Shown here in pieces: positions 50,701 to 57,400 of a stretch of DNA of 64,000 bases. The stretch's first letter is position 1, and the number at the start of each line of letters is the position of its first letter. Under the pieces are notes generated by a model. The model ran no database searches. It saw nothing but the letters and a program-made list of their open reading frames with translations, and was not told the DNA's origin. Source of the DNA: Branchinecta lynchi (Eukaryota > Arthropoda > Branchiopoda > Anostraca > Branchinectidae); assembly GCA_023053575.1 (NCBI GenBank), contig JAKZAP010000021.1:8556212-8620211 (forward strand). Reading direction: 5' to 3'. Position numbers and translations under genes: made by a program.

Positions 50701-52744
50701 TATATAAAAATTGGACAGAGTCACAGAGCTGCAAATTAGGGTCAGAACTAGGCAACTGAAATGTCGATTGTTCAAACAGTGGAACCATACACTTTCCCCG
50801 TTACCTGTTTTAAACACTGTAGGCGCATAACCTACCATCGACAGTTGATAAGGCAGACATTTGAAAGATGCATCACCGGTACTACACCATGCTATCAACA
50901 TAGCATTATTCAGAGTCACCAAGCAATGGACCCAAGTCCGACTGGTCTTGATCTAATAAAAGCAACCATTCTGTAAGTTCGGGGCTATTGTGCATGTATT
51001 AGCTCTACAATTGGCACAGTTATCCAAGTAGAATAGTACAATTTAAGTAACCATAACTGATTTATTGAGCCATTCGCAGTTTTGCGGCACAACAGCTTGT
51101 ACTTAGACATGCATGGCTTAATCTTTGAGACAAGCATATGCTACTGGCAGGACTTAAGTCTGTGTGATTTGTGATTGCTCCGTCTTCTACTTTATTTTTT
51201 GTTATTTTATTGGTGCTTAATAGACCTATAGTCTATGTCAGTGGTTCCCCAACGGTGGTACGCGTACCCAAAGGTGTAAGCGAGACCCTTGCAATGGGTA
51301 CGCAAAAGTAGAGAAATATGTTTGATCTGTATTTTCAAAATATCACCTCACTCTTTTTGATTGCCGAAAACCTAATATTACCGGCAGAGACATCACTACC
51401 CAAAAAGTTGTTTAGGGCAAGATATTTTTACAGAGTGGCTGGTAATTTTTACCTACTGTTTTTTGAAAAAAATAACTATTTTTAAGAAAAACTGCGGCTT
51501 TTCTCACCCAGTTTCGTTTTGCAGACTGGCCGACCACTCAGGGGGAGGGGGGTACCCAGCCCATGCATGACGCCTCTGAATGCAAGCCCTAGTGAAATGA
51601 TATTGATTCCAGAACAGCTAGTCTACTGCTATAAGACCTATTCCTGTGTCAAACAATATTGTTCAAAAAGAAGTGAAGGCATTGCAAGTAATATTGTCAT
51701 CCAGGTTTGAAACAAAATTAACGAAACTGTCTGCGAAGCAGCTTGATGAAAGCATGATTGCGGGATGCTTGACATGAAGCTCAGATGATAGTATTTGTCT
51801 GTTATCGTATAAAAGAATAATATAAAAGAAACTATTCTGTTTTGCGAAAACCTCCAGTACCAAGGACAGCATGAAAAAAACTATTCGTGTTCCAGAACTT
51901 ATCAGTTTGCAGTGACAGGTAGAACTTATGACTGTATTCAAAATCCATTTAGTGGAAACATGATGTCAAGCTCCTCTAAAAAAAATGTTGCTGTTGATGA
52001 CGTCTCGAGCCGAGATCTGACAAAATTTGTGCTACAACACACCCTTAAATGTCTCATTGATTTTGTATATATTTCTACATGTGTATCGCATTTCATTTAT
52101 GACATAAATAGTGCCTTTTTCACATTTTGAAAATAGGGGTCCGCAACCTTTTTGGACCCTGTTTAGGGGTATGCGGTATGGAAAAAGGTTGGGAACCACT
52201 GGTCTATGTCACCAGAATAAAAAAAAGGGTACCGATCAGTCAACCACAAACCCCTGATTTTTGGATACCCTATGCCAAACGCTGGATATGTCTAGCATTT
52301 GGCATACCCTATGCCTAACGCTGGATGCACTATGCCAGTTGCTGGATACTGTAACCTAGTAAAAATATTGATGATTTGAGTGAAGCTAAAAAATCAACCA
52401 ATCAGAACTCCTTTATATTGAGGTAGGTCAGGGTTAGATTACCAACAGGTATCCAGCGTCTGGCATAGGGTATCCAGCGTTAGGCATAAGCTAAGCCAAA
52501 TGCTAGATATACCCAGCGTTTGGCATAGTGTATCCCGAAATCAAGGATTTGTGGTAGACTGGTACCGATATTATAAGCCTTCTCACCTCGAAACAGGTGC
52601 ACTGCTCCATGGCATCTGTGATGGAGGGGTTACTGACCACATTCCTGGAAATGGCCTACCACCGAAGTTACCATTTTGACCCAATAATGGATTTTGAGAT
52701 GATGATGGGTATGAGGGATATTCACTCATCCACCAGGAATTCAT
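29573..52744 (-). CDS. CCDC117: CCDC117-like protein gene, five coding exons (complete)
   Basis: Exons (minus): 52744-52587, 50556-50449, 37154-37076, 33811-33693 and 29756-29573, together 648 bp for 215 residues. All introns are GT-AG and all phases agree (2, 2, 0, 2). The N-terminus is Pro/Ser/Trp-rich and disordered. A basic KRR leads into KQLITEERMSETLKALSLDE, then PKLVLSEELKKFQ...LLQS, and a motif NALVLWKPPGG near residue 160. LVLS, then about 25 residues, then RP..LVLWKP is the conserved core I associate with CCDC117 (the LITEE..L segment also recalls HCFC1R1). These are small, mostly disordered proteins of unclear function. The assignment is from memory, not a search; that these exons form one gene is strongly supported. 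Confidence 0.75.
29760..30735. other. Intron 4, distal part: repeat remnants
   Basis: Holds a minus-strand copy of the Penelope/hammerhead-like motif (CTGAAGA at 30396-30390, with GCAA instead of GAAA at 30368-30365) and an AT-rich stretch ending GTGAATAAAATTTCATTAT near 30720 that resembles a LINE tail. No host exon is seen. Confidence 0.4.
30740..30990 (-). repeat. 3' end of an I-like LINE (minus strand)
   Basis: The complement reads CAAATTTCTGACCACCCTCG, AGATCAGCGAAGCAGT and later AAAGAAGAAGAAG, TGGAGCATTTG. This matches the last codons and 3' UTR of the I-like LINE at 39824-47400. It is a second, truncated copy in the opposite orientation. Confidence 0.75.
30991..31834. other. Intron 4, middle: no clear feature
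   Basis: Repeated CATGC(A/T)GTAGTA / TGCTACTA motifs lie near 31330-31410. The frame at 31520-31771 minus (YQAFVRHFRLSPNRFHFLSN) loosely recalls the N-terminal region of PIF/Harbinger nucleases, but no catalytic motif is present. Confidence 0.3.
31835..31988. mobile_element. Poly-G hAT-like MITE, copy 2
   Basis: CAGGCCCGTATCCAGG at the left, CCTGGATACGGCCTTG at the right. Flanks are AACGTCAC (31827-31834) and AACGTCGC (31989-31996), one mismatch. It contains two runs of more than 20 G and one C run, on either side of CAGAGGGAAAAGCCT. Confidence 0.85.
31997..33692. other. Intron 4, proximal part: no clear feature
   Basis: AT-rich. The minus-strand frame 32482-32754 has no splice signals or known motif. 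I see no element ends. Confidence 0.3.
33693..33811 (-). CDS. CCDC117-like exon 4
   Basis: 119 bp between acceptor TTATTTCCAG and donor GTAAGT: 39 codons plus two bases. Encodes EDWLKPPPIPEGPKLVLSEE followed by a charged helix and ILPRSLLQS. Enters in phase 0 from exon 3 and leaves TT, which exon 5 completes as Leu. Confidence 0.9.
33821..34700 (+). repeat. C-run dispersed repeat, copy 2 (intron 3)
   Basis: Left end AACAAGAGGTGAAAGCTCAT, then GATCGGATCTGGGGAGGGAC, two CCTGCCAAGTTTCATGGTCA units, GTTTCACGAGATTTC and a C run near 34615. It starts 10 bases upstream, in gene terms, of the exon 4 acceptor. Confidence 0.65.
34701..35929. other. Intron 3 DNA with a TA microsatellite
   Basis: (TA)n lies at 35577-35599. 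GTGTTGCCAC (34942) and GTGGCAACAC (about 35190) are inverted and could bound a small element, but no flank duplication is seen. Open frames at 34813-35163 and 34932-35225 minus overlap in two frames and show no known domain. Confidence 0.35.
35930..36232. mobile_element. PIF/Harbinger-like MITE, copy 3
   Basis: GAGCATGTTCC ... GGAACACGCTC ends and internal AATAGTAACTAATAGTAACT. Similar along its length to the copies at 20205 and 21412. The flanking triplet is not clear here. Confidence 0.7.
36233..37075. other. Intron 3, proximal part: no clear feature
   Basis: No repeat ends or exon signals are recognised. A G-run near 37055 lies just inside the intron after exon 3. Confidence 0.3.
37076..37154 (-). 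CDS. CCDC117-like exon 3
   Basis: 79 bp between acceptor TGTGTTTTCAG and donor GTACAG. One base completes a Gly codon from exon 2, then 26 codons PAQKQLITEERMSETLKALS...DERDE. The other two frames are closed or out of phase with both neighbours. Confidence 0.9.
37363..39823 (+). repeat. C-run dispersed repeat, copy 3 (long, interrupted)
   Basis: Starts AACAAGAGCTGAAAGCTCAT, has two or three GTGCGCACTTTAAGGGAGC units, three CTCCCCC/GGATC units and several CTGCCAAGTTT units. It ends with a GACAGACAGACAG run and CTATATGGCACTTGAGTAAG. It is interrupted by the foldback element at 38805-39372. Confidence 0.7.
38805..39372. mobile_element. Foldback element with TAGAGAGATT ends
   Basis: TAGAGAGATTCCACCATACC at the left and its imperfect complement at the right, with TATA at both junctions (possible TA duplication). 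The arms of more than 200 bp stay complementary (GGACTTTCAA, CTTGCTGGAAATGTTAAT, GTTTCCATGGAAGTAAGAG) around a short centre. Single-arm relatives lie near 26419-26515 and 53225-53880. Confidence 0.7.
39898..40250 (+). pseudogene. I-like LINE ORF1, N-terminal part
   Basis: Begins MNDPLGTQAQPSPSM, is rich in Pro, Ser and Asn, and reaches DSDGFQRVV...GRDRKRTR, a pattern common just before the basic region of I/Nimb-type ORF1 proteins. It then runs into the RTE-like insertion. The ORF1 continuation after that insertion starts near 42105 (KLEVYNVPTELEIND) and ends, after frameshifts, near 42725 (LLLANHILQSDAN). Confidence 0.55.
40251..42100 (+). pseudogene. RTE-like LINE ORF2 fragment inserted in the I-like LINE
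   Basis: Broken frames give, in order: YTPKDKDGTFAVKDVEKI, QLKNHKSPGPDSIPSEIFK, NYRGISLISIAAKIF, NKAGFRPGMGCVDQLFTLRQ, FITAFDSVVQ, GVRQGCVLSPTLFNFVIDW, the catalytic YADDIGLLSDSA, VDKFKYLGSLID, STLLYGSETWPIQV, LSWFGHVSRRE and GGQRQTWLSTLKEDLEPIGG. It ends in a short tail of ACAAGT/ATAAGT units (42073-42097), typical of RTE. The endonuclease is absent (5' truncation) and at least three frameshifts are present. RTE clade is my best reading, not proven. Confidence 0.8.
42765..43379 (+). pseudogene. I-like LINE ORF2: endonuclease domain
   Basis: 204 codons from MTILQWNCNTLTNRKIEE. Endonuclease motifs WNCNTL, CIQETNF, GGGVCTLI, NIYNPNG, VIGDFNAHIPTWGS and SPIDLQLAS follow in order. The frame breaks at 43379, before the expected SDHxP motif (degenerate LLSEHFGIVIEV follows). 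Confidence 0.8.
43380..46041 (+). pseudogene. I-like LINE ORF2: reverse transcriptase and RNase H, broken
   Basis: RT pieces in several frames: GRWKLSICTPVPKPNKPMD, IMIAPTLGKILERMVNNR, EQTGFRKYHSRIDTLYRVV, LPQGTVLS, FADDYTLWAKGKRLEEA, SARLLGIVLDQKLSFKHHIE. RNase H follows: IFVDRSLTKDGCG, VIFSDSLSALLLLK, YVPSHLDIDGNKKADEAAKK. The usual glutamate of the second RNase H motif is not visible (SAAINAVALAF). The C-terminal finger starts LCRFCHKEDETLD and is cut by the hAT copy at 46042; it resumes HLIFGYRSRT at 47047. Confidence 0.8.
46042..47038 (+). mobile_element. hAT element, CAGTGGTTCCCAACC family, copy 1
   Basis: 15-bp inverted ends CAGTGGTTCCCAACC / GGTTGGGAACCACTG and an exact 8-bp duplication CACTAGAC (46034-46041 and 47039-47046). 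A plus-strand transposase remnant (about 46529-46668) reads MSAMQLDKNTDLRDV then FVCYRDSDI and IMFCENLQ. This matches the QLDESTDV...FVRY...LLFCxxL core of ZBED-type hAT transposases. The element is internally deleted and full of stops. Formal removal of the element and one duplication (1005 bp) keeps the LINE frame. Confidence 0.9.
47047..47253 (+). pseudogene. I-like LINE ORF2, C-terminal end
   Basis: HLIFGYRSRTVRNHQESVKS to SEAVEKRT and a TAA stop. It is in frame with LCRFCHKEDETLD before the hAT copy; the finger then reads C-x2-C-x7-H with a Tyr where a final Cys is usual. The last codons are those duplicated at 30740-30990. Confidence 0.75.
47401..49038 (+). mobile_element. CR1-like LINE, 5'-truncated
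   Basis: Starts within the linker before the RT domain, carries one long ORF (47406-48920), and ends with a T-run (48927-48944), a short 3' UTR and an (ATT)n tail near 49030-49038. It follows the 3' UTR of the I-like LINE. The upstream boundary is approximate. Confidence 0.75.
47406..48920 (+). CDS. CR1-like reverse transcriptase ORF (truncated ORF2)
   Basis: 504 codons, no stop. Motifs: LRNLDPRKASYPSEIPTELI, VTPIPKGKKP, LRPISKTPILSKVLES, FGFRPDHSTTHYLI, SDIVKAFDSLDH (catalytic Asp), GAPQGTKLGPILF, YKFADDLSSL (catalytic FADD box), VKILGVTVESDLKW, then the post-RT LEGIQKRACKIILG and LPTLKERRHALTMKFG. Endonuclease and ORF1 are missing, so it cannot move alone. An intact frame in a truncated copy points to a young insertion. 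The Met at 47406 is only the first ATG, not a real start. Confidence 0.9.
   Translation: MNRYRKTPRVAGGQNITLSRVLESKLVDKLRNLDPRKASYPSEIPTELIVECASELSPVLTACFNQCFIDGVFPECFKSAYVTPIPKGKKPQSVNDLRPISKTPILSKVLESFIFELLWEDIEPNIDPRQFGFRPDHSTTHYLIRLLNEVHKHLEVDDAYAEIILSDIVKAFDSLDHEITLQEARTMGARQFLIRMIASFLTGRQQCVMLDKDRVSSFLQIFCGAPQGTKLGPILFLIVFNRVLKSLLNRYKFADDLSSLALRILSSQSTQPPLSQIFSTLTRDLDDVKLTVSLPKSVVMRVSFLKRELPPVEDIGLTVQDKVKILGVTVESDLKWQSHVMAIVQKCALLLRSFATLRRFAIPPKQLRSIFCTYIRPNAEYACPVWHPGLTSTLSDKLEGIQKRACKIILGAQYVSYEDSLSVLCLPTLKERRHALTMKFGFKCLSSETHRDILPEYVSDLRPKSCTRQFTRSIGLQKLSLPPVNSTDRYLSSFVPYFVRNFNS
49040..50190 (+). pseudogene. Second CR1-like LINE fragment, older
   Basis: Open from about 49000 to 49665: FLAKIVANLRTQRTKYKGVF, FCGVPQGTLLVPLLFLVMIN, WKYVDDLSTL (YVDD catalytic box), EIKLLGVYLTTDLKWKKQTD. 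A frameshift near 49650 breaks the post-RT region. It ends in AATAAACGATTTGAAATTTG near 50190. Related to the ORF at 47406 but clearly diverged. Confidence 0.75.
50449..50556 (-). CDS. CCDC117-like exon 2
   Basis: 108 bp between acceptor TTCTTGTTCCAG and donor GTATGT: one base to finish the Arg codon of exon 1, 35 codons FTGSGEDILTHTLSSHDSYA...GRPTKRRVDTAFR, and GG left for exon 3. The basic GRPTKRR looks like a nuclear-localisation-type patch (inference). Confidence 0.9.
50780..51152 (-). rRNA. 18S rRNA 5'-end fragment (pseudogene), minus strand
   Basis: The minus strand reads CCTGCCAGTAGCATATGCTT, GATTAAGCCATGCATGTCTA, AGTACAAGC, GCGAATGGCTCAATAAATCA, AGAGCTAATACATGCA, TTATTAGATCAAGACCA, GGTGACTCTGAATAA, GCATCTTTCAAATGTCTGCC, GGTAACGGGGAA. 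These are universally conserved blocks of the first ~380 nt of 18S rRNA in correct order. Substitutions in conserved positions and loss of the rest make it a dispersed fragment, not a working gene. It sits in intron 1 of the CCDC117-like gene, on the same strand. Confidence 0.92.
51239..52201 (+). mobile_element. hAT element, CAGTGGTTCCC family, copy 2
   Basis: CAGTGGTTCCCCAAC left, GGTTGGGAACCACTG right, exact 8-bp duplication GTCTATGT (51231-51238 and 52202-52209). It is similar over its whole length to 46042-47038. The transposase remnant keeps KQLDES near 51735 and, in another frame, ETILFCENLQYQGQ near 51830-51870. Stops and frameshifts make it inactive. It lies in intron 1. Confidence 0.9.
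52237..52561. mobile_element. hAT-type MITE, CAGTCTACCACAAATCC family, short copy
   Basis: CAGTCAACCACAAACC left, complement of CAGTCTACCACAAATCC right, exact 8-bp duplication GTACCGAT (52229-52236 and 52562-52569). Both ends carry repeats of CATACCCTATGCC / GGCATAGGGTATCCAGCG. It is the short sibling of 5802-8243. Its duplication ends 17 bases from the exon 1 donor of the CCDC117-like gene. Confidence 0.9.
52587..52744 (-). CDS. CCDC117-like exon 1 (first coding exon)
   Basis: ATG at 52744 begins MNSWWMSEYPSYPSSSQNPL; 52 codons plus AG, then donor GTGAGA. A possible acceptor TTGTTTGTAG ends at 52762, so a separate 5' UTR exon may lie upstream. The upstream in-frame ATG (52771) would fall before that acceptor, so I prefer 52744. 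The sequence is Pro, Ser, Trp and Asn-rich, probably disordered. Confidence 0.8.
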
Positions 52745-52764
52745 ATTAAGTGGCACTAAAGCTA

Positions 52765-54339
52765 CAAACAATTACTGTATTACACTCAGCAGCCTATTTC
52801 GTATTTTCGGGAAATACCAACTGCACGTTATGGACTATTTTTGAAGTGGCTGCCAAGAGTACTGACAAAGTTCATCTCTATTTCCCTTAGAATCTAGAGA
52901 AAAACAAACCTAGCACAATGTCTTAGAAATAAATCGTTAAACTGACTACAGAATTTTTGAGATGCTGAAATAAGGCTAGAGAATTTTTCAATAAGGTCTT
53001 ACAAAATAATTTATCTTTTTCTACTTCTAGAAATAACGGAAAAAACGGGTTTTTGTTACAGCCAAGCCAACTACGCTGGCGGAGATACAAACTCAAATCC
53101 TTAGAAACGTGTTATTGCAATGGAAGATAGTATGATTTTGAAGAATTTGCAAAAAGTGCTAATTAGTACTCCTATGCAAGATCTTAAGTCACCGAAAAGT
53201 AATTTAGAGATTTTTTTTCCTGTCATTGTAGGTATAGAGAGATTGCAGCCTACCGGACGGAAAAGGGTACAAAAGGATTTGAATTCAACATTGCTACAGA
53301 AGTGTTGCATGAAGCTGCCCTTACTATGGCACCGCCCACCCCTCAATTGGCCATGGTACATGATCCTGCCACCTTGGATCATGAAGCTGCCACCCCCAGA
53401 AAAATCATGCAAATTCCAAGAAAACAGCAAATTTTGTTATTTGCAAAAGGTCAAGGAACCTCTCTGACCAAACTGGACCAAACAGCTGGCTTCTAACTTC
53501 ACCATGTAGGAAAATACCATTTTTAGCAAAGTGGGCGACTTCATGATCACTTGGGTGCCTATGTTCTTTTGTGTTCTCCAGCTTAGTCTTGAACAATTAC
53601 AAGTAAACTATGGTACCAGCAGAAAGCGAAGGTTCTAAGCTTCCTTTCAGGATACTCCACTGAATTTTATTTCAACCTTTACTCTTTTTCCCTAAGTCAT
53701 TTCCCCAAAATAGGAGTTTAGGGTGGCAGCTTCATGCAACACTCCTGTAGGTTGTTGCTAGGTACTGGCTAGGTATAGGAATTCCAATTTTGAGACTGAT
53801 TTGCCCGTATTTGACAATTATTCTGAGCCTGTAAATAATTGGAAACAGTTCACTGGCTCTTTCTTAATCATATAAGTACAGATTTGTACAAAGGTTTCTT
53901 CAGAAATCGGAGCTTCAACTTGAAGCATGAAGCCTCCAAGTTTTCCGTACAGAATCCAAAAATATGTTGTGCTTCCTGTCGATCGAATTTCAAAAAATGT
54001 GTCACTGCAGAGGGATGGTTAGCATTGTGTGTGTGATAAAAAGACCAAGTTTTGTGGCCCGCTTTAAGATAAAGCTTAAATATGCGTGTGGGCTAAACAA
54101 TTTTTGCTGCTTTGAAAACAGCCATCTTCGATGAGCATCAGAATACTGAAAAATAAGGAATAAGTTATGTAATGGACAGCTAGTGGTTAAAGCAAGAATG
54201 CTCACTTAGAGGAACCAAGCAACCCAAGCTACTACACTTTCTATTTAGCAAGCTGTGCCAAATTTTTCAGCCAGCCTTACTCTTTTGCCCCGAAACTGCT
54301 TTGAACATTATATACTGTGATAATTATTTTCCATTTCAG
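52765..54339. other. Region between divergent genes, with a foldback-element relative
   Basis: About 53225-53880 is related to the foldback element at 38805: TATAGAGAGATTGCAGCCTA near 53231 and AGGTATAGGAATTCCAATTT near 53773. In between, GCTGCCACCC-type words repeat. Promoters of the two head-to-head genes are expected here, but I see no clear TATA box or initiator. Confidence 0.45.
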
Positions 54340-54472
54340 CAAACTCTGCTACGATGGTTTCTCAAGTCATAACAGATTTGGAAAAGCTTGTATCACTGGA
54401 GTCAGTAACACAGGAGTATTCCAAAATGATTGGAAGTTCAGAGGCAATCCCAGTTGCACCAGGCATACAAAA
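54340..54472 (+). CDS. First coding exon of an unrecognised plus-strand gene
   Basis: Acceptor TTTTCCATTTCAG, then a 14-nt 5' UTR remnant, ATG at 54354, 39 codons MVSQVITDLEKLVSLESVTQ...APGIQ plus AA, then donor GTGAGT. The exon starts with an acceptor, so a non-coding exon lies upstream. Predicted largely helical and acidic. Joins 54993-55107 with matching phase. The family is not recognised. Confidence 0.8.
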
Positions 54473-54992
54473 GTGAGTTTTGGGTTTAGCTTACAGCCTA
54501 GCCTACTGTGCTTAGTTATATTGTTTTCTTATTATACTTGAACCATTCTTGTAAGAGCATGTGTTCAGTTCATTTGGAACCTTCAAATGGTAGTGTAGCC
54601 TATTCCCATTATACATTAACAGTTTGTTCAGCTGGATGAAGTAACGGAGACATGCCAAATTTATAACTAAAAGAAGAATATAACTAGTTTTCCTAATTTT
54701 TTATATGTTTTTGTTGGCAGAAAGTTTTATCAATATTCTTTGGTGTCAAAATTGTGCCAAAAAAAATGTAATCTTCTGAAATCTGACATTCTGATAGCAA
54801 TATCACTAAAAGGCACTGATTCGGTTCTGTTGTTGCTCTGGAGACAACGCATAAACCATTTAACATGCCAAGCTACCAAGTTTTCCCTCAAAAATAGCGG
54901 TGATTAAAGTTAAAAAAATGAGCAGTAAAATGTTACTTGCACCAGCCCTTTAGGATTTTTTTTTTTTTTTTTTACAAGTCTCTTTATTATAG

Positions 54993-55107
54993 AGAGTTCA
55001 TACGGACGTTTCAGCAACTTGAGTTTGTTCTCGAAGTGATGGACAGAGACGAGGAGATAGTCAGTAGGCTTACTGCAGAATTTATGACAGAAGTCGACAG
55101 AAAAGAG
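54993..55107 (+). CDS. Second coding exon of the plus-strand gene
   Basis: Acceptor ...TTTATTATAG, one base completing Lys, then 38 codons EFIRTFQQLEFVLEVMDRDE...EFMTEVDRKE, then donor GTTAGC. Only this acceptor keeps the frame open; two alternatives 2 or 4 bases on lead to early stops. The joined sequence is alpha-helical and may form a coiled coil. Later exons are not found in the window. Confidence 0.8.
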
Positions 55108-55270
55108 GTTAGCCTTCTGCTTTTTTTCTGTGTAGGCAACCAAATAACGCCAAAATTTCATTAGTTAAATCAGTGAGGATTTCTTGTAGCTTTACGTTTT
55201 CTTAGTATCCGTCCCTTAATTTGCAGTGATGTGTACACGAGGATCACTCCTCTGGGGAGTGATGGTTTGT

Positions 55271-56320
55271 TTTTGGGATCCCAAAACGTAAGTGGAGGGA
55301 TATCTGTGACATCGCAAAAGTTGTCCGTCTGGCCGCATGATAACTCTCGAAGGGATTGAGATATTTTGATGAAACTTGGTGGGAGGATCCTTTGAGTCAA
55401 AGTACAGGTCAAGTTCGAAGATGGGCTCTGTAGCTCTAGCCTATATTTGAGGGTGGGGGAGGGGTTTCAGATTAAGGGGCACACAAAATATTTTTTGAAA
55501 GGTATTGAAATAGTTGATTTAGGGGTAAGGAGACATGCTGAATTCGAGTATGAATTATTTTCTCGCCGGACAAATAGTTCACCCGGAATCCGGCGAAAAC
55601 AGGAAAATTTGTGAAAAGTAAAAGTTTAATATGAAGTTTATTAGAGGTTTGATTTAGGGGCAAGGAGACGTGCTGAGTCCGAACATCGCCGTACAATTAG
55701 TTCGGCCGGAATCCCGGCAAAACCAGAGAATTTGTTAAAAGTAAAAGTTTTACTTAAATTTGATAAGATGTTCGATTTACGAGTAAGAAGACATGCTGAA
55801 TTCACACATGACAATCATTTTCTCACTGGATATATAGATCGCTCGGAATCCGGCTGAAACCGGAAATTTTTGTTAAAGTAAAATTTTAATCTGAAGTTGA
55901 TTAGAGGTTGGATGTAGGGGCAAGGAGACATGCTGAATTCATTTTTGAGCTTTAATTTTTTGCCAGACAAGTAGTTTGTCCGAAATCCGGCCAGAACCGA
56001 AAGCTGGGCAGAAGTAAGGAAGGAAGGAGATATGACGTAGGCTATAGGGTAAACCGTATGCTGAATCCATATTTGAATATTTGACAGCGCAAAACGGATA
56101 TCTGAATACATCTGAACTTGTTGAAATTCAGCTGGCGTATCCGGTTTGCACTGTCAAATACGAACTTGGTCTTCTCCTGTTGTTACCATTGGCCTTAATC
56201 TGTTTGTAAATGTTAAATGTAAAAATGTTTAAGAAGTCTGTTGAAGACCGAATATCTACAAGACCGAATTATCGGGAGCAAATATTAAAATTTTGGGATC
56301 CCATCGAAACCTTTGGTCTT
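55271..56320. repeat. Monomer-containing repeat, copy C (complete)
   Basis: From TTTTGGGATCCCAAAA to TTTTGGGATCCCATCGAAAC, uninterrupted. It has about five ~130-bp monomers (GGAGACATGCTGAATTC, CTCGCCGGACAAATAGTTC, GGAATCCGGC). Near the right end an inverted pair ATTTGACAGCGCAAAACGG / CCGGTTTGCACTGTCAAAT is inserted; part of it also occurs at 22250. This copy shows the state of copy A before its LINE insertion. Confidence 0.8.
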
Positions 56321-56442
56321 GTTATTGTTGTCAAATGATGATTTGATCCCTGGTCACAGTTTTGTTTGTGTAGGCTAGTTTATTTGCGAGCTGAGGGTTA
56401 AACCTTGGAAATTTATATAGGTATTCAGAAAACTATTTTTGC

Positions 56443-57400
56443 TAAGTATGAATGGGGAGCTTTTTTTTGGCCGCAAGATGTACAAGCATTAGGGGAACAA
56501 TGACACGTTACTTCTTGGTGTACCAGAAATGTGTTGCCAGGTTTTTAGGCTATTTCCAATTCCTCTTAGGCCTAGCCATGTTTAAATTTGTGCTCTTCCC
56601 AAGTCTGTTCTGTCAGTCTTCATCAAGTTTATCTATTCGGGCTGCCGACTTCAGTGCTGACTGCTGGTTGACTTTTCGACAGGGCTAATGCGGTGACTCG
56701 GTATGAACCGAAAGCCTATTCGCTTATTCCCCCTTCAGATAGTTTATACCAAGATCTCACGTGTGATTGCTATTGTTTCTCTAATTCGTATGTCGGCAAT
56801 TCGTCATTGGATTTTAGGAGGGGCGTATTATTCTAACATATATGGCTCCTTTGAAACTCAGCTGAGTTTCTCAAAGATTACAAACCTGTCCCGGCTGTTT
56901 TCAGTCTCCCTCGCCTCCCTTGATTTTAATGAAAAACGCGGAAAGTCTTGCGTAACTGTTATTTTTGGCCAATGAGCTCTTCGAAAGCAATACGCCCCTC
57001 ATAAAACTCCTCTCAGATTAGCTCTTTTTTGGCCGCTAGTTGCGCTATCGTAAAGAAAACAATGACACGTTACTTCTTTCTGTACCTTTATCCAGGTTTG
57101 TTTTGCTATTTTCAATTCCTCTTAGGCCTAACCATGTTTAAAACTGATAAAATGCCTCTTCCCGTCTTTTTGGTTTACCCCACTCTGTTCTGTCAAGCGT
57201 CATCAAGCTTTTCATTTCTGGCTGGCTGTCTTTTCCACGGGGCGAATGCGCGACTCGATATGAAGCGAAAGCCTAATAGCTCATTCACCCGTCAGATAAC
57301 TTATCCCCAGATCTCATGTGTGATTGTTGTTGTTCCTCTACCGCGTTTGGCGGCAATTTTTCATCGGTTTTATGAAGGACTTATAAGCGGGCCCCTGATC
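56443..57400. repeat. ~575-bp direct duplication
   Basis: The segment from 56443 (TTTTTTGGCCGC, ACAATGACACGTTACTTCTT, TTCCAATTCCTCTTAGGCCTA) is repeated from about 57018 with roughly 80% identity. Both copies are open over part of their length (TMTRYF, YFQFLLGL), but frames diverge later and no known domain appears. Confidence 0.7.
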
